From the NCBI GenBank assembly GCA_018667205.1, contig JABIVN010000004.1:1-6382 (forward strand): a stretch of 6,382 bases of DNA. The letters run 5' to 3'. The position numbers and the translations under genes are program-made. The first letter of the stretch is position 1; each line of letters starts with the position of its first letter. The notes under the pieces were generated by a model, which was given only the letters and a program-made list of their open reading frames with translations, had not been told where the DNA came from and made no database searches. Source of the stretch: Gammaproteobacteria bacterium. GTDB lineage: Bacteria; Pseudomonadota; Gammaproteobacteria; Pseudomonadales; Azotimanducaceae. Positions 1 to 6,382 of the stretch are shown here, piece by piece.

Positions 1-897
1 AACACCTGACACGCTGGACGCTTCTTCTGACCAAAGAACTCTTCCGGACACTAGATCTAAACCAACAATTCCTCCCTGGAAGCTGGCCGCATACAAACGG
101 CCGTTTTCCATTGCCATTGCGCCATCAATATCCACGAGTCTTTCAAGATCAGAACTTCCCTGGGCCACACCAACTCGCTGCTCAAGCCTTACAAACCCTG
201 TATCCCTTTCCAAAAGCGTCACCCTGCCACTTGAGAACCCGACCACAATGACGTCATCTGAAATAATGGGTGTCGATGTACCCCTTAATGTCAGCGCAGG
301 AATATTCGTCGTATAAATCCATTTACTGGATCCGTCTATCGCATCGTAAGCCGCCACTTTGCCATCAATGGTCTGCACCACCACCAAGTCATTATCAATC
401 TGGGGCTGGGATAACACTTCGCTGGCGACGCGGGATTTCCAGGCTAAGCTTCCATCACTCTGGTTCAGCGCTAAAATTTCCCCGGACCCTGTACCCACGA
501 CAACCAGGTCGCCACCAGCACCAACACCACCCGTGATGGCATCAAGACCTTTCGAAAAACCAAATGAAAGCTCTTCCTTGGTGTAAAAGTCCTTTATCTC
601 AGCCTCCCAAATGACACGTCCCGTATCCGTAGTTAACGCCTTGATCTTACCGTCCGCGGAAGCAGCAAAGACACGTCCGCCAATAATCGCAGGTCTTAGT
701 CTGATGGCCCGGTCACCCGATCCGCCACCAATTTTCTGGTTCCAGAGCACGTCAAGACGAACTTCTTCATTAATGTCTGGCAGAGGATTGGGTTTGATCT
801 CTTCTGGCTCGTCGTCCCCCCCGAACCAACTGCAACCCGACATCGCTAACAACACAAGTAGCCAGACAAGGAGACGCATCTGGCGACGATTAATCAT
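1..897 (-). CDS. bamB: BamB, outer-membrane β-barrel assembly lipoprotein (3' end cut by window)
   Basis: This is the β-propeller lipoprotein of the BAM complex, which sits on the inner leaflet of the outer membrane and helps BamA fold β-barrel proteins. The window shows 299 codons and no stop; family members are about 380-390 residues, so roughly 80-90 C-terminal residues lie outside. A hydrophobic signal peptide ends in lipobox MSGC with Cys22, and the following Ser fits outer-membrane sorting. At least five PQQ/WD-like blade repeats ending in a G-x-x-x-W type motif are visible (about residues 82-98, 138-154, 178-194, 222-238, 274-290). L202, L204 and R205 (TLRG loop) and D256/D258 (DID) align with E. 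coli L192, L194, R195, D246 and D248, which are known for BamA contact. The ATG overlaps the yfgM stop as ATGA, with GAGG four bases upstream. A later Met7 has no ribosome site. The next gene is usually der. Identification is confident. Confidence 0.95.
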   Translation of the reverse strand, partial: MINRRQMRLLVWLLVLLAMSGCSWFGGDDEPEEIKPNPLPDINEEVRLDVLWNQKIGGGSGDRAIRLRPAIIGGRVFAASADGKIKALTTDTGRVIWEAEIKDFYTKEELSFGFSKGLDAITGGVGAGGDLVVVGTGSGEILALNQSDGSLAWKSRVASEVLSQPQIDNDLVVVQTIDGKVAAYDAIDGSSKWIYTTNIPALTLRGTSTPIISDDVIVVGFSSGRVTLLERDTGFVRLEQRVGVAQGSSDLERLVDIDGAMAMENGRLYAASFQGGIVGLDLVSGRVLWSEEASSVSGV

Positions 898-1673
898 GCG
901 TCCTCATCCTCTGTTACTTGCTCTGCCAGTTCGTCGTCCTCTTCCTCGTCCTCTGCGAGGTCGTCATCTTCTAACACTTCCTCAACTATTTCCGGCTGCA
1001 TCAAGGACGCCTGAGTCAGGCTTGCCGAAAGAGGAAGGTCTGCCAGCTTAAGTTCAAGAGTCGGCTTTTCGACCTCTTCGTTCATGTTTTCAAGCGCCCG
1101 CTGGTAGGCCTGTCGTGCCAGCTCCAGATCTCCCATGGCGTGAAGGATATCCCCTTTCGCTTCTTCGACTGAAGCAACCTGACCAGACGCAGGCTGGTGA
1201 TCAACCAGCAATGCCATGGCGGAGGCAGGATCTTCTAGTCCCGCATACACACGCGCTAACCGGACCCTGATCGTCGTTTCCAGGTGCGATTCGGACACGT
1301 TGTCAAGCGCCCAACGCAGTTCTTCCACGGCCATATCAAGGTTATTTTCCGTCACCGCTACCTTCGCGAGTCTCATCGCCGCAAAAACCGCGTAAGTCGT
1401 ATCACCATGGTCTGATTTAAGCGTATCTGCCAGGCTTAAGGCGGTGATTCGTACCGCCTCGTCAGAGCCATTGGTCGCTATATTGTCGGTCGCAACCAAA
1501 AGGTTTTCGTAAACCGCTGAGGCCGCCTCACCTGTCTCGATGACATTTTCTTCCCAGGCACGGTATCCAAAGATAGCGCCGACCGTCACCACGACTGTAA
1601 TGACCAGAGAGGTACCGTTCTCATCCCACCAGTTCTTTAATACCTCTAATTGTTCTTCATCCGATTCAACCAA
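894..1673 (-). CDS. yfgM: YfgM-family membrane-anchored TPR protein (SecYEG ancillary subunit)
   Basis: YfgM is a single-pass inner-membrane protein. In E. coli it associates with SecYEG and PpiD and hands secreted proteins to periplasmic chaperones. The 259-residue product has a short acidic cytoplasmic N-terminus (about 1-21) and one membrane segment (about 22-37, LVITVVVTVGAIFGY). A periplasmic helical TPR-like domain follows (about 45-215), with repeats near RLAKVAVTENNLDMAVEEL and GDLELARQAYQRALENM. The C-terminus is unusual: 20 of residues 228-259 are Asp or Glu and none is basic. E. coli YfgM is about 206 residues, so this tail accounts for most of the extra length. The start is TTG, one base after the hisS stop, preceded by AAGGAG at 7-nt spacing; no in-frame ATG or GTG lies nearby. 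The 3' end overlaps bamB by four bases. Family assignment rests on domain layout and the hisS–bamB position. The chaperone role is inferred from the family. Confidence 0.9.
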   Translation of the reverse strand: MVESDEEQLEVLKNWWDENGTSLVITVVVTVGAIFGYRAWEENVIETGEAASAVYENLLVATDNIATNGSDEAVRITALSLADTLKSDHGDTTYAVFAAMRLAKVAVTENNLDMAVEELRWALDNVSESHLETTIRVRLARVYAGLEDPASAMALLVDHQPASGQVASVEEAKGDILHAMGDLELARQAYQRALENMNEEVEKPTLELKLADLPLSASLTQASLMQPEIVEEVLEDDDLAEDEEEDDELAEQVTEDEDA

Positions 1674-1674
1674 A

Positions 1675-2946
1675 CTAGTTCTCCTTGCTAAAGTAGTCGA
1701 TGCAATACTGCGTCAACGTCTCTTGTGAGATTGTTGACTGCTCGCCACCTTCTCTCAATGATTTAATGCCGACAGTACCTGTAGCAACTTCGTCCTCACC
1801 TAAAACCAGGGCAAGGTCAGCGCCAGAGGCATCCGCTTTTTTCATCTGCGACTTAAACTTGCCGTCACCACAATGAACAACAATCTTTTTCCCTGATAGT
1901 TGATCCCTGATTGATTCAGCCAGCCGCAGGGCTGTTGCACGTGCGGCGTTACCGTGGGACACAACATAGACATCAGCATCTTTCGATAATTCCATCTTTT
2001 CAGCCAACATCAGGGACAATCGATCGATTCCCATGGCAAACCCTACACCCGGCGATGGCTTACCGCCCAGTTGTTCAACCAGGCCGTCATATCGCCCACC
2101 GCCACACACAGTTCCCTGCGAGCCTAGAGTCGTCGTAATCCACTCAAAAACTGTCTTGTTATAATAGTCGAGTCCCCGAACTATATTCGGATTAACCGTG
2201 TAAGCAATACCGTTATCGTCAAGCAGGCCGCGCAGCCCTTCAAAATGCTGCTTCGATTCATTATCCATAAAATCGGACAAAACGGGGGCGCCCTGCAATA
2301 TTTCCTGCGTCTTTAAGGACTTGCTATCGAGTATCCGCAGTGGGTTCGTGGTCAGGCGCCTTTGGCTATCCTCGTCGAGCTCGCTTTCGTAGGCTTGGAG
2401 GTAGCCGGCCAACTTCTCTTTAAACTTTACTCTGGCATCAGGATTACCCAGTGAATTGAGCTCAAGCCTGATATCTCCGTCCAACCCGAGCTTTCGCCAG
2501 ATTCTGGCATTCATGAGCAGCAGTTCAGCATCCACATCAGGGCCAGGCATCCCGAAGCACTCAGCGCCAATCTGATCAAATTGTCTGTATCGGCCTTTTT
2601 GGGGCCTCTCGTAGCGAAACATAGCGCCGCTATACCAGAGTCTCTGGACCTGGTTAAACAAAAGACCATTTTGCTCGGCAAAACGGACACATCCGGCTGT
2701 ACCCTCCGGTCTGAGCGTTAGGCTTTCACCGTTACGATCGTCAAAGGTGTACATCTCTTTTTCGACGATATCCGTATTTTCACCGACGACTCGTTTAAAC
2801 AGTTCAGTCTGTTCCAACTGCGGTAGGCCTATTTCGCGGTAGCCATAGGACGCAAGCACTTCACGCACGACATCTTCTATCGCCCGGGAGATCTTTTTTT
2901 GTGCAGGCAATAAGTCCTGCATACCTCTAACTGCTTGAATCTTCAT
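1675..2946 (-). CDS. hisS: Histidyl-tRNA synthetase (HisRS)
   Basis: This cytoplasmic class II aminoacyl-tRNA synthetase attaches histidine to tRNA-His using ATP. Its 423 residues match the usual bacterial length (about 424). Visible landmarks are: motif 1 region at about 28-50; LRPEGTAGC with E81; motif 2 at about 108-132 (MFRYERPQKGRYRQF) with R111, Q125 and E129; the HisA motif RGLDYY with catalytic R257 and Y261/Y262; HisB GGGRYDGL at 282-289; motif 3 GVGFAMGIDRL at 300-310; and the C-terminal anticodon-binding α/β domain at about 325-420. Residue 124 is Asp where E. coli has His (RQFDQ versus RQFHQ). The start MKIQAVRGM fits the family's conserved N-terminus, although no strong Shine-Dalgarno precedes it. 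It follows rodZ by 41 nt, with ispG missing from between them. Its last codons carry the ribosome site for yfgM. A possible dedicated promoter lies just upstream. Confidence 0.98.
   Translation of the reverse strand: MKIQAVRGMQDLLPAQKKISRAIEDVVREVLASYGYREIGLPQLEQTELFKRVVGENTDIVEKEMYTFDDRNGESLTLRPEGTAGCVRFAEQNGLLFNQVQRLWYSGAMFRYERPQKGRYRQFDQIGAECFGMPGPDVDAELLLMNARIWRKLGLDGDIRLELNSLGNPDARVKFKEKLAGYLQAYESELDEDSQRRLTTNPLRILDSKSLKTQEILQGAPVLSDFMDNESKQHFEGLRGLLDDNGIAYTVNPNIVRGLDYYNKTVFEWITTTLGSQGTVCGGGRYDGLVEQLGGKPSPGVGFAMGIDRLSLMLAEKMELSKDADVYVVSHGNAARATALRLAESIRDQLSGKKIVVHCGDGKFKSQMKKADASGADLALVLGEDEVATGTVGIKSLREGGEQSTISQETLTQYCIDYFSKEN
1681..1686 (-). promoter_or_regulatory. Ribosome binding site deciding the yfgM TTG start
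   Basis: AAGGAG on the minus strand lies within the last hisS codons (Lys-Glu), seven bases before TTG at 1673-1671. It is the strongest Shine-Dalgarno in the window. It fixes the non-ATG start and implies that ribosomes finishing hisS can reinitiate at once on yfgM. Confidence 0.8.
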
Positions 2947-2987
2947 GGTTTCTGTGGGCCCAAGGTTGAACCTTCGTTATGACTTAC
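2947..2987 (-). other. rodZ–hisS spacer, the site where ispG usually lies
   Basis: This 41-nt stretch is the longest non-coding gap in the window. In E. coli and Pseudomonas the ispG gene (about 1.1 kb) occupies this position; here nothing of it remains. The spacer holds the -10-like hexamer of a candidate promoter, the 13-bp palindrome AAGGTTGAACCTT and an adjacent GGGCCC. There is no T-run after the palindrome on the minus strand, so it does not look like an intrinsic terminator. No clear Shine-Dalgarno for hisS is seen. Confidence 0.7.
2962..2974. repeat. Perfect 13-bp palindrome at the predicted hisS transcription start
   Basis: AAGGTT and AACCTT flank a single central base at 2968. The symmetry is exact over 6-bp arms and stops at the next pair. 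As RNA it could form only a 4-bp stem with a 5-nt loop, too weak for a terminator. Its centre falls about where the candidate promoter would start transcription, which is an operator-like position. A 13-bp palindrome can also occur by chance, so function is uncertain. Confidence 0.3.
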
Positions 2988-3005
2988 CTAGTTCGGCACG
3001 GTCAA
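2976..3005 (-). promoter_or_regulatory. Candidate sigma-70-type promoter for hisS
   Basis: On the minus strand, TTGACC (3005-3000, five of six matches to the -35 consensus) is followed after 18 nt by CATAAC (2981-2976, four of six matches to the -10 consensus). The -35 lies inside the last codons of rodZ. Transcription would begin near 2968-2970, giving a leader of about 22 nt before the hisS ATG. The spacing is slightly long and the -10 is imperfect, so this is only a candidate. A hisS promoter separate from the upstream operon would make sense for a housekeeping synthetase. Confidence 0.35.
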
Positions 3006-4160
3006 TTTTGCGGCTCGATCCGGGCCAATAAAGGGCTCAAGTTCGACTGGGCCGCCATTGTAAATCATCTCGACCCCTGTTGCCTTCCCCAATAACACCT
3101 TGAAAGGCGCTGTGCCGTAGATCGTCAGGACATCATTAGCCTGATTCAGGTCGTAATAGATCGAACCAAGCTGGTTGTCTGCAATTTCTACCCAGCACTC
3201 ATCCTTAAATGACAGCGCTAACTTGTCCGGTCCACCGGCGTTCACTGTGATCAAGCGTCGGGTTCCATCTGTGGTTCGCTCAACCTTTACCGTATCGACG
3301 TCGGTGGATTCTTCCGCTGAACTGGCTAGCGCCGAAATGGCTCTCTTTGAAATTGATTGATTTGAAATTGATTGATTTGAAACAGATCGATCTGAAATAG
3401 ATTGGTCTGAAATAGATTGGTCTGCAATAGATTGGTCTGAAATAGATTGATCTGCCTCAGCTTCCTGAATTGACTCTTCAGCCACCAGTATTGCTGACAC
3501 TTCACCGTTTTCAGAGCCTATTTCAGCTAGCGCGGGCTGCACGGCATCAAGCGCCCTCAATGTCTCTGACATTTCAACTTGCGGCCCTAACCCTGGCTGA
3601 TCGAGTGATGCCTGTTCCGATGGCAACACTGTGGCGTCCTGAGGCGAAAGCGTGAAATCAAAACCGACCCCCAAGGAATCCTGTGTTGCCGATTGCGAGG
3701 CGGCTGGTTGAACGATGCCGGGCGGCGTTTTTTCTTCCGGATCGCTGACTGCCCACCAAATAACGGCGACGATCAGCGCCATGCCAGCAAGGCTAATCAA
3801 ACCCGTTTGCAAAACCGGCCCTGTGATACTGGCCGTGCCTAAATCTTCCTCCGTCACCTTCTGCATTTCCAGGGTTGGTTCTGCTACCTGCAGTTCTGCG
3901 TCGTAAAGGGCAACGATTTCGTCTCCGGACAGCCCAACCACGCGCGCGTAAGTTCGCAGGTAACCCTTAATAAAAGCCGGTTTCGGTATTCTGGAGAACT
4001 CACCGTCATCAATGTGCTTAATAAAAGATGTGGTGAGGTACAGTTGATCGGCAACTTCTTTCTGCGAAAGACCCAACCGCTCTCGCGCCTCGGTCAGTAA
4101 CGCCGAGGCTCCTTTTATTGCTTCAGGAGATTCTAGCGAGAGAGGTTCATCAACCGACAT
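2988..4160 (-). CDS. rodZ: RodZ, MreB-binding cell-shape protein with a repeat-bearing periplasmic linker
   Basis: RodZ is a bitopic inner-membrane protein that links the MreB cytoskeleton to the elongasome and supports rod shape. The 390 residues show: an N-terminal Cro/CI-like helix-turn-helix domain (HTH_25, about 18-85, core LGLSQKEVADQLYLTTSFIK); F63 and Y67, which align with the E. coli MreB-contact residues F60 and Y64; one membrane segment (about 119-138, ending IVAVIWWAV); a long low-complexity periplasmic linker (about 140-300); and a C-terminal β-rich domain (DUF4115, about 311-388, including CWVEI and GTAPFKVLLG). Residues 237-276 are eight tandem pentapeptides based on DQSIS. E. 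coli RodZ is 337 residues; linker length explains the difference. The ATG directly follows the pilW stop with zero gap, and an AAAGAG sits nine bases upstream. Identification is confident. Confidence 0.95.
   Translation of the reverse strand: MSVDEPLSLESPEAIKGASALLTEARERLGLSQKEVADQLYLTTSFIKHIDDGEFSRIPKPAFIKGYLRTYARVVGLSGDEIVALYDAELQVAEPTLEMQKVTEEDLGTASITGPVLQTGLISLAGMALIVAVIWWAVSDPEEKTPPGIVQPAASQSATQDSLGVGFDFTLSPQDATVLPSEQASLDQPGLGPQVEMSETLRALDAVQPALAEIGSENGEVSAILVAEESIQEAEADQSISDQSIADQSISDQSISDRSVSNQSISNQSISKRAISALASSAEESTDVDTVKVERTTDGTRRLITVNAGGPDKLALSFKDECWVEIADNQLGSIYYDLNQANDVLTIYGTAPFKVLLGKATGVEMIYNGGPVELEPFIGPDRAAKLTVPN
3333..3452 (-). repeat. In-frame 15-bp tandem repeat inside rodZ (eight units)
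   Basis: Seven clear 15-bp units fill 3348-3452 and a degenerate eighth fills 3333-3347. The consensus on the coding strand is GACCAATCTATTTCA, encoding Asp-Gln-Ser-Ile-Ser. In coding order the units read DQSIS, DQSIA, DQSIS, DQSIS, DRSVS, NQSIS, NQSIS, KRAIS. The third and fourth coding units are identical in DNA, as are the sixth and seventh, which points to expansion by duplication. The unit is a multiple of three, so copy-number change would lengthen or shorten the RodZ periplasmic linker without breaking the frame. Confidence 0.95.
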
Positions 4161-4916
4161 CTATGCTGACTCTTTGTATTGTTGGTACTCGTCACTGCCC
4201 GGGAATATGCCTTCAAGCGCCTCACTGCAGCTTGCTTCCTCGTTGTTATCGTTGAATATTCTGCTGAGCCTGACGCAAAGCCATAGCGACTTTGCGGTCG
4301 AGGGTCCCGCTTCAGAATAACGTCTGTAGTAATCTCTGGATTCGATATAATTTTGCTCATCAAACCGAATCTCGCCCAGTTCAATCAACGCGCGTGACTG
4401 CTCAGGGTTTAACTGCGTGGCTCGGGTAAAAGCATTTTCAGCGTCTTTAGGCTGACCAATACGGTTGTAGGCTACCCCAAGGTTTTCAAACACCATGGGG
4501 CGATTGGGATAAAACCGGTCCTCACTGGCTTTTGACAGCTGTTCTACTGCCTCAGGAAAACGTTTCTCGGAGAATAGAAATGCGCCATAGCTATTTCGTA
4601 TCTGCGCCGATTCGGGGTCGTACCTGACAGCCCGCTTGAAATACTCTTCGGCAAGATCGTTTTCACCTTCTAATTGAAAAACCAAACCATAGGTCACGTG
4701 AACATCGGCATTCCTGGGATCTATGTCCAGAGCCTTGGCCAGCTTTTCCTTTGCCCGCTGATAGTCCCGGTTTCGAAGATAACCTATCGCCAGGTCCAGG
4801 TGTCTTTGCACCAACTCTGAAGTCCCATTATCGGCGCCTCCACCTCTGGGGGCGTTTACAGACTGGCAAGACGATACCAACAGTGCCAGCAACAACACCA
4901 GCACAGCGCGTGTCAT
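4161..4916 (-). CDS. pilW: PilW/PilF type IV pilus biogenesis lipoprotein (TPR pilotin)
   Basis: This outer-membrane TPR lipoprotein is the pilotin that helps the PilQ secretin reach and assemble in the outer membrane for type IV pili (called PilF in Pseudomonas, PilW in Neisseria and others). The 251 residues match PilF (about 252). A signal peptide rich in Leu and Val ends in lipobox VSSC with Cys17, and Gln18 does not retain it in the inner membrane. Five to six TPR units cover about residues 33-205, including [34 protein letters not shown] and [15 protein letters not shown]-terminal helical part follows, with two extra cysteines (C214 and C230) that could pair in the periplasm. The ATG overlaps the rlmN stop as ATGA, with GGTGA six bases upstream. 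The neighbour order rlmN–pilW–rodZ is the standard context and settles the identity among TPR lipoproteins. Confidence 0.93.
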   Translation of the reverse strand: MTRAVLVLLLALLVSSCQSVNAPRGGGADNGTSELVQRHLDLAIGYLRNRDYQRAKEKLAKALDIDPRNADVHVTYGLVFQLEGENDLAEEYFKRAVRYDPESAQIRNSYGAFLFSEKRFPEAVEQLSKASEDRFYPNRPMVFENLGVAYNRIGQPKDAENAFTRATQLNPEQSRALIELGEIRFDEQNYIESRDYYRRYSEAGPSTAKSLWLCVRLSRIFNDNNEEASCSEALEGIFPGSDEYQQYKESA

Positions 4917-6031
4917 GCTATTTCACCCGCAGCGATTCTTTTGTACTTCTCCTGTCGCCGAGTCTTGTCAGCAACCTGACCCACAAGCTGGCCGCACGCC
5001 GCGTTAATATCGTCACCGCGGGTTGTACGGACGGTGACTGAGTAACCGCTGGTCACCAATATTTCCTGGAATTTTCTGACTGCCATCATGGAAGGTCGCT
5101 TGTACACCGTGCCAGCAAATGGATTAAATGGAATCAAATTAATCTTACACGGAAACCCCACCAGCAGGTGAGAGAGTTCCCTGGCATGCTCGGGCTGGTC
5201 ATTAACCCCATCCATTACCGTATATTCAACAGTGATCGTTCTTTTGTTGCCCAGGTTTTTTGCGTAACGGGTGCAGGCTTCAAGCAATGTTGCGATGGGA
5301 TACTTCCGATTAATCGGTACAAGCTGATCCCTCAGCTCGTCATTCGGGGCATGCAATGAGATCGCCAAGGATGCATCGGTAGTTTCGATCATTCGTTCGA
5401 TGCCCGGGACCACACCCGAGGTAGAAATAGTCACTTTCCGTTTCGAGATACCGTAGCCAAGATCGTCCATCATTAGCTCAACCGCAGGCAGAACATTGTC
5501 AAAATTCAGCAGCGGTTCGCCCATCCCCATCATCACAACGTTGGTCACGGTTCGGCTTCGATCCGGGTAGACTTCAGCGAGCCTACGCAATGCGATCCGC
5601 AGCTGACCAATGATTTCCGCTGTTGTCAGGTCGCTATTGAAGCCCTGCTTTCCTGTCGAACAAAAACTACAATCCAGCGCGCAACCGACCTGTGAAGAAA
5701 CGCACAACGTCCCCCTGGTTTCCTCTGGAATGAAGACCGTCTCGAACAGGCTCCCGGACGCCGATCTGATTAGCCACTTGCGCGTGCCGTCATTAGACAC
5801 GAATTCTTCGTGAACCTCGGGCTCTGCGACATTACCATTTAGAATCAGATACTCACGTAATGACTTACTGATATCGGTCATCTCGGTAAAATCACTAACG
5901 AAACGATGATGGATCCATTTCATGATCTGCCCAACGTGAAAAGGCTTCTCACCAAGCTCCAAGAGCAGCGCACGCCAGTCTTTCTGGGTATAAGCCAGGT
6001 AATTATTATCTTGGCGCGGCTGTTCACTCAT
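4913..6031 (-). CDS. rlmN: RlmN, dual-specificity 23S rRNA A2503 / tRNA A37 C2-methyltransferase
   Basis: This cytoplasmic radical-SAM enzyme makes 2-methyladenosine at 23S rRNA A2503 in the peptidyl-transferase region and at A37 of some tRNAs. It works through a methylated cysteine intermediate. In the 372-residue product the CxxxCxxC cluster motif is CALDCSFC with C117, C121 and C124. C346 (in NAACGQL) aligns with the methyl-carrying E. coli C355, and C110 aligns with the resolving C118. E97 (FETVFIPE) fits the conserved acidic residue E105. GMGEPLLN at 169-176 is the SAM-binding GEP motif, and SLHAPND and INLIPFNP are family signatures. The N-terminal helical domain (about 12-90) recognises RNA. 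Absence of a Cfr-like pattern together with the genomic context favours RlmN over Cfr. The gene follows ndk by 18 nt with no clear Shine-Dalgarno and overlaps pilW by four bases. Confidence 0.97.
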   Translation of the reverse strand: MSEQPRQDNNYLAYTQKDWRALLLELGEKPFHVGQIMKWIHHRFVSDFTEMTDISKSLREYLILNGNVAEPEVHEEFVSNDGTRKWLIRSASGSLFETVFIPEETRGTLCVSSQVGCALDCSFCSTGKQGFNSDLTTAEIIGQLRIALRRLAEVYPDRSRTVTNVVMMGMGEPLLNFDNVLPAVELMMDDLGYGISKRKVTISTSGVVPGIERMIETTDASLAISLHAPNDELRDQLVPINRKYPIATLLEACTRYAKNLGNKRTITVEYTVMDGVNDQPEHARELSHLLVGFPCKINLIPFNPFAGTVYKRPSMMAVRKFQEILVTSGYSVTVRTTRGDDINAACGQLVGQVADKTRRQEKYKRIAAGEIA

Positions 6032-6049
6032 CGTTTATTTCAACTCAGG

Positions 6050-6382
6050 TTATCGATCACAAAGCTGCTCTGGTTCAAAGAAATAGCTAATTTCGCGCGC
6101 AGCCGACTCTGGGGAATCCGACCCATGAACCGCGTTCGCCTCAATTGATTCAGCAAAATCGGCCCGAATGGTTCCTGCTTCAGCCTCTGCGGGGTTAGTA
6201 GCACCCATCAACTGACGGTTCAGTGCTATGGCACCTTCACCTTCCATTACCTGCACGATCACAGGCCCGGAACTCATGTAATTGACCAGGTCCTCAAAGA
6301 ATCCTCTGCCATCATGTTCTGCATAAAAACCCTTCGCTTTATCAACCGTCAGGCGTTCCATGCGGGAAGCGACGATACGCAG
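6050..6382 (-). CDS. ndk: Nucleoside diphosphate kinase (5' end cut by window)
   Basis: Ndk moves the γ-phosphate from ATP to other (d)NDPs through a phosphohistidine, balancing nucleotide pools in the cytoplasm. The frame stays open to the window edge and gives 110 residues plus stop. Alignment with the 143-residue E. coli enzyme puts the first visible residue at about position 32, so about 31 N-terminal residues, including the IKPD region, lie outside. The ATG at 6361 is therefore an internal Met (ASRMERL) and not the start. The active-site histidine is in NAVHGSDS (codon 6125-6127, equivalent to E. coli H117). [19 protein letters not shown] is the conserved Kpn-loop and nucleotide-binding region, and [12 protein letters not shown] and [10 protein letters not shown] are family signatures. 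The stop is TAA, 18 nt before rlmN, with no terminator between, so the two may be co-transcribed. Confidence 0.97.
   Translation of the reverse strand: MRIVASRMERLTVDKAKGFYAEHDGRGFFEDLVNYMSSGPVIVQVMEGEGAIALNRQLMGATNPAEAEAGTIRADFAESIEANAVHGSDSPESAAREISYFFEPEQLCDR

Noticed and set aside
611..1051. Plus-strand open frame of 146 codons opposite the yfgM tail and bamB start
   Set aside because: It lies antisense to two well-supported genes. Its Pro/Arg/Ser/Leu-rich content is what the complement of a GA-rich acidic tail produces, and it shows no recognisable domain.
2955..2974. Palindrome plus GGGCCC as an intrinsic terminator after rodZ
   Set aside because: The RNA stem would be only about 4 bp and no U-run follows on the minus strand.
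3333..3452. 15-bp repeat array as a CRISPR or as a pentapeptide-repeat β-helix
   Set aside because: Units are contiguous with no spacers and stay in the rodZ frame. The pattern lacks the central Leu of A(D/N)LxX pentapeptide proteins, and eight units are too few for a helix.
4133..4384. Minus-strand open frame of 83 codons across the pilW–rodZ junction
   Set aside because: It is out of frame with both real genes, has a basic composition with no motif, and is a shadow of pilW.
6032..6060. Promoter for rlmN in the ndk–rlmN gap
   Set aside because: TTGTGA and AAATAA-like hexamers occur but match consensus poorly, and the spacing is short. There is not enough to call it.
6050..6361. ATG at 6361 as the ndk start (103 residues)
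   Set aside because: The frame continues upstream with family-conserved residues (LRIVASR) to the window edge, and Ndk is about 141-143 residues long.

Overview
The window is a tightly packed stretch of bacterial chromosome in which all seven genes read on the minus strand. In transcription order (high to low coordinates) they are ndk (5' end outside the window), rlmN, pilW/pilF, rodZ, hisS, yfgM and bamB (3' end outside the window). This is the conserved gammaproteobacterial ndk–rlmN–pilF–rodZ–(ispG)–hisS–yfgM–bamB–der neighbourhood. The pilW/pilF gene and the BamB lipoprotein point to a Gram-negative gammaproteobacterium with type IV pili. GC content is near one half by eye. Nothing visible fixes the genus. 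I see no mobile element, CRISPR array, RNA gene or plus-strand gene.

Layout: positions 6050-6382 hold the last 110 codons of nucleoside diphosphate kinase. After an 18-nt gap comes the 23S rRNA/tRNA adenine-C2 methyltransferase RlmN (4913-6031). It overlaps the type IV pilus pilotin PilW by ATGA (4161-4916). PilW abuts the cytoskeletal protein RodZ with no gap (2988-4160). A 41-nt spacer follows, the longest intergenic stretch in the window, and then histidyl-tRNA synthetase (1675-2946). One base later comes YfgM with a TTG start (894-1673), which overlaps the BamB lipoprotein gene by ATGA (1-897). No stretch of more than 41 nt lacks a gene.

The spacing argues for one long polycistronic unit with translational coupling. 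It mixes translation functions (RlmN, HisRS) with envelope assembly (PilW secretin pilotin, RodZ/MreB elongation complex, YfgM periplasmic chaperone at SecYEG, BamB of the outer-membrane β-barrel machine).

Four points depart from the textbook locus. (1) ispG, normally between rodZ and hisS, is absent. (2) The RodZ periplasmic linker carries an in-frame 15-bp tandem repeat of eight units. (3) YfgM has a long, very acidic C-terminal extension. (4) A candidate promoter with a small palindrome at the predicted start site lies between rodZ and hisS. I find no convincing undescribed system; the window is mainly a conserved housekeeping operon with these local oddities.
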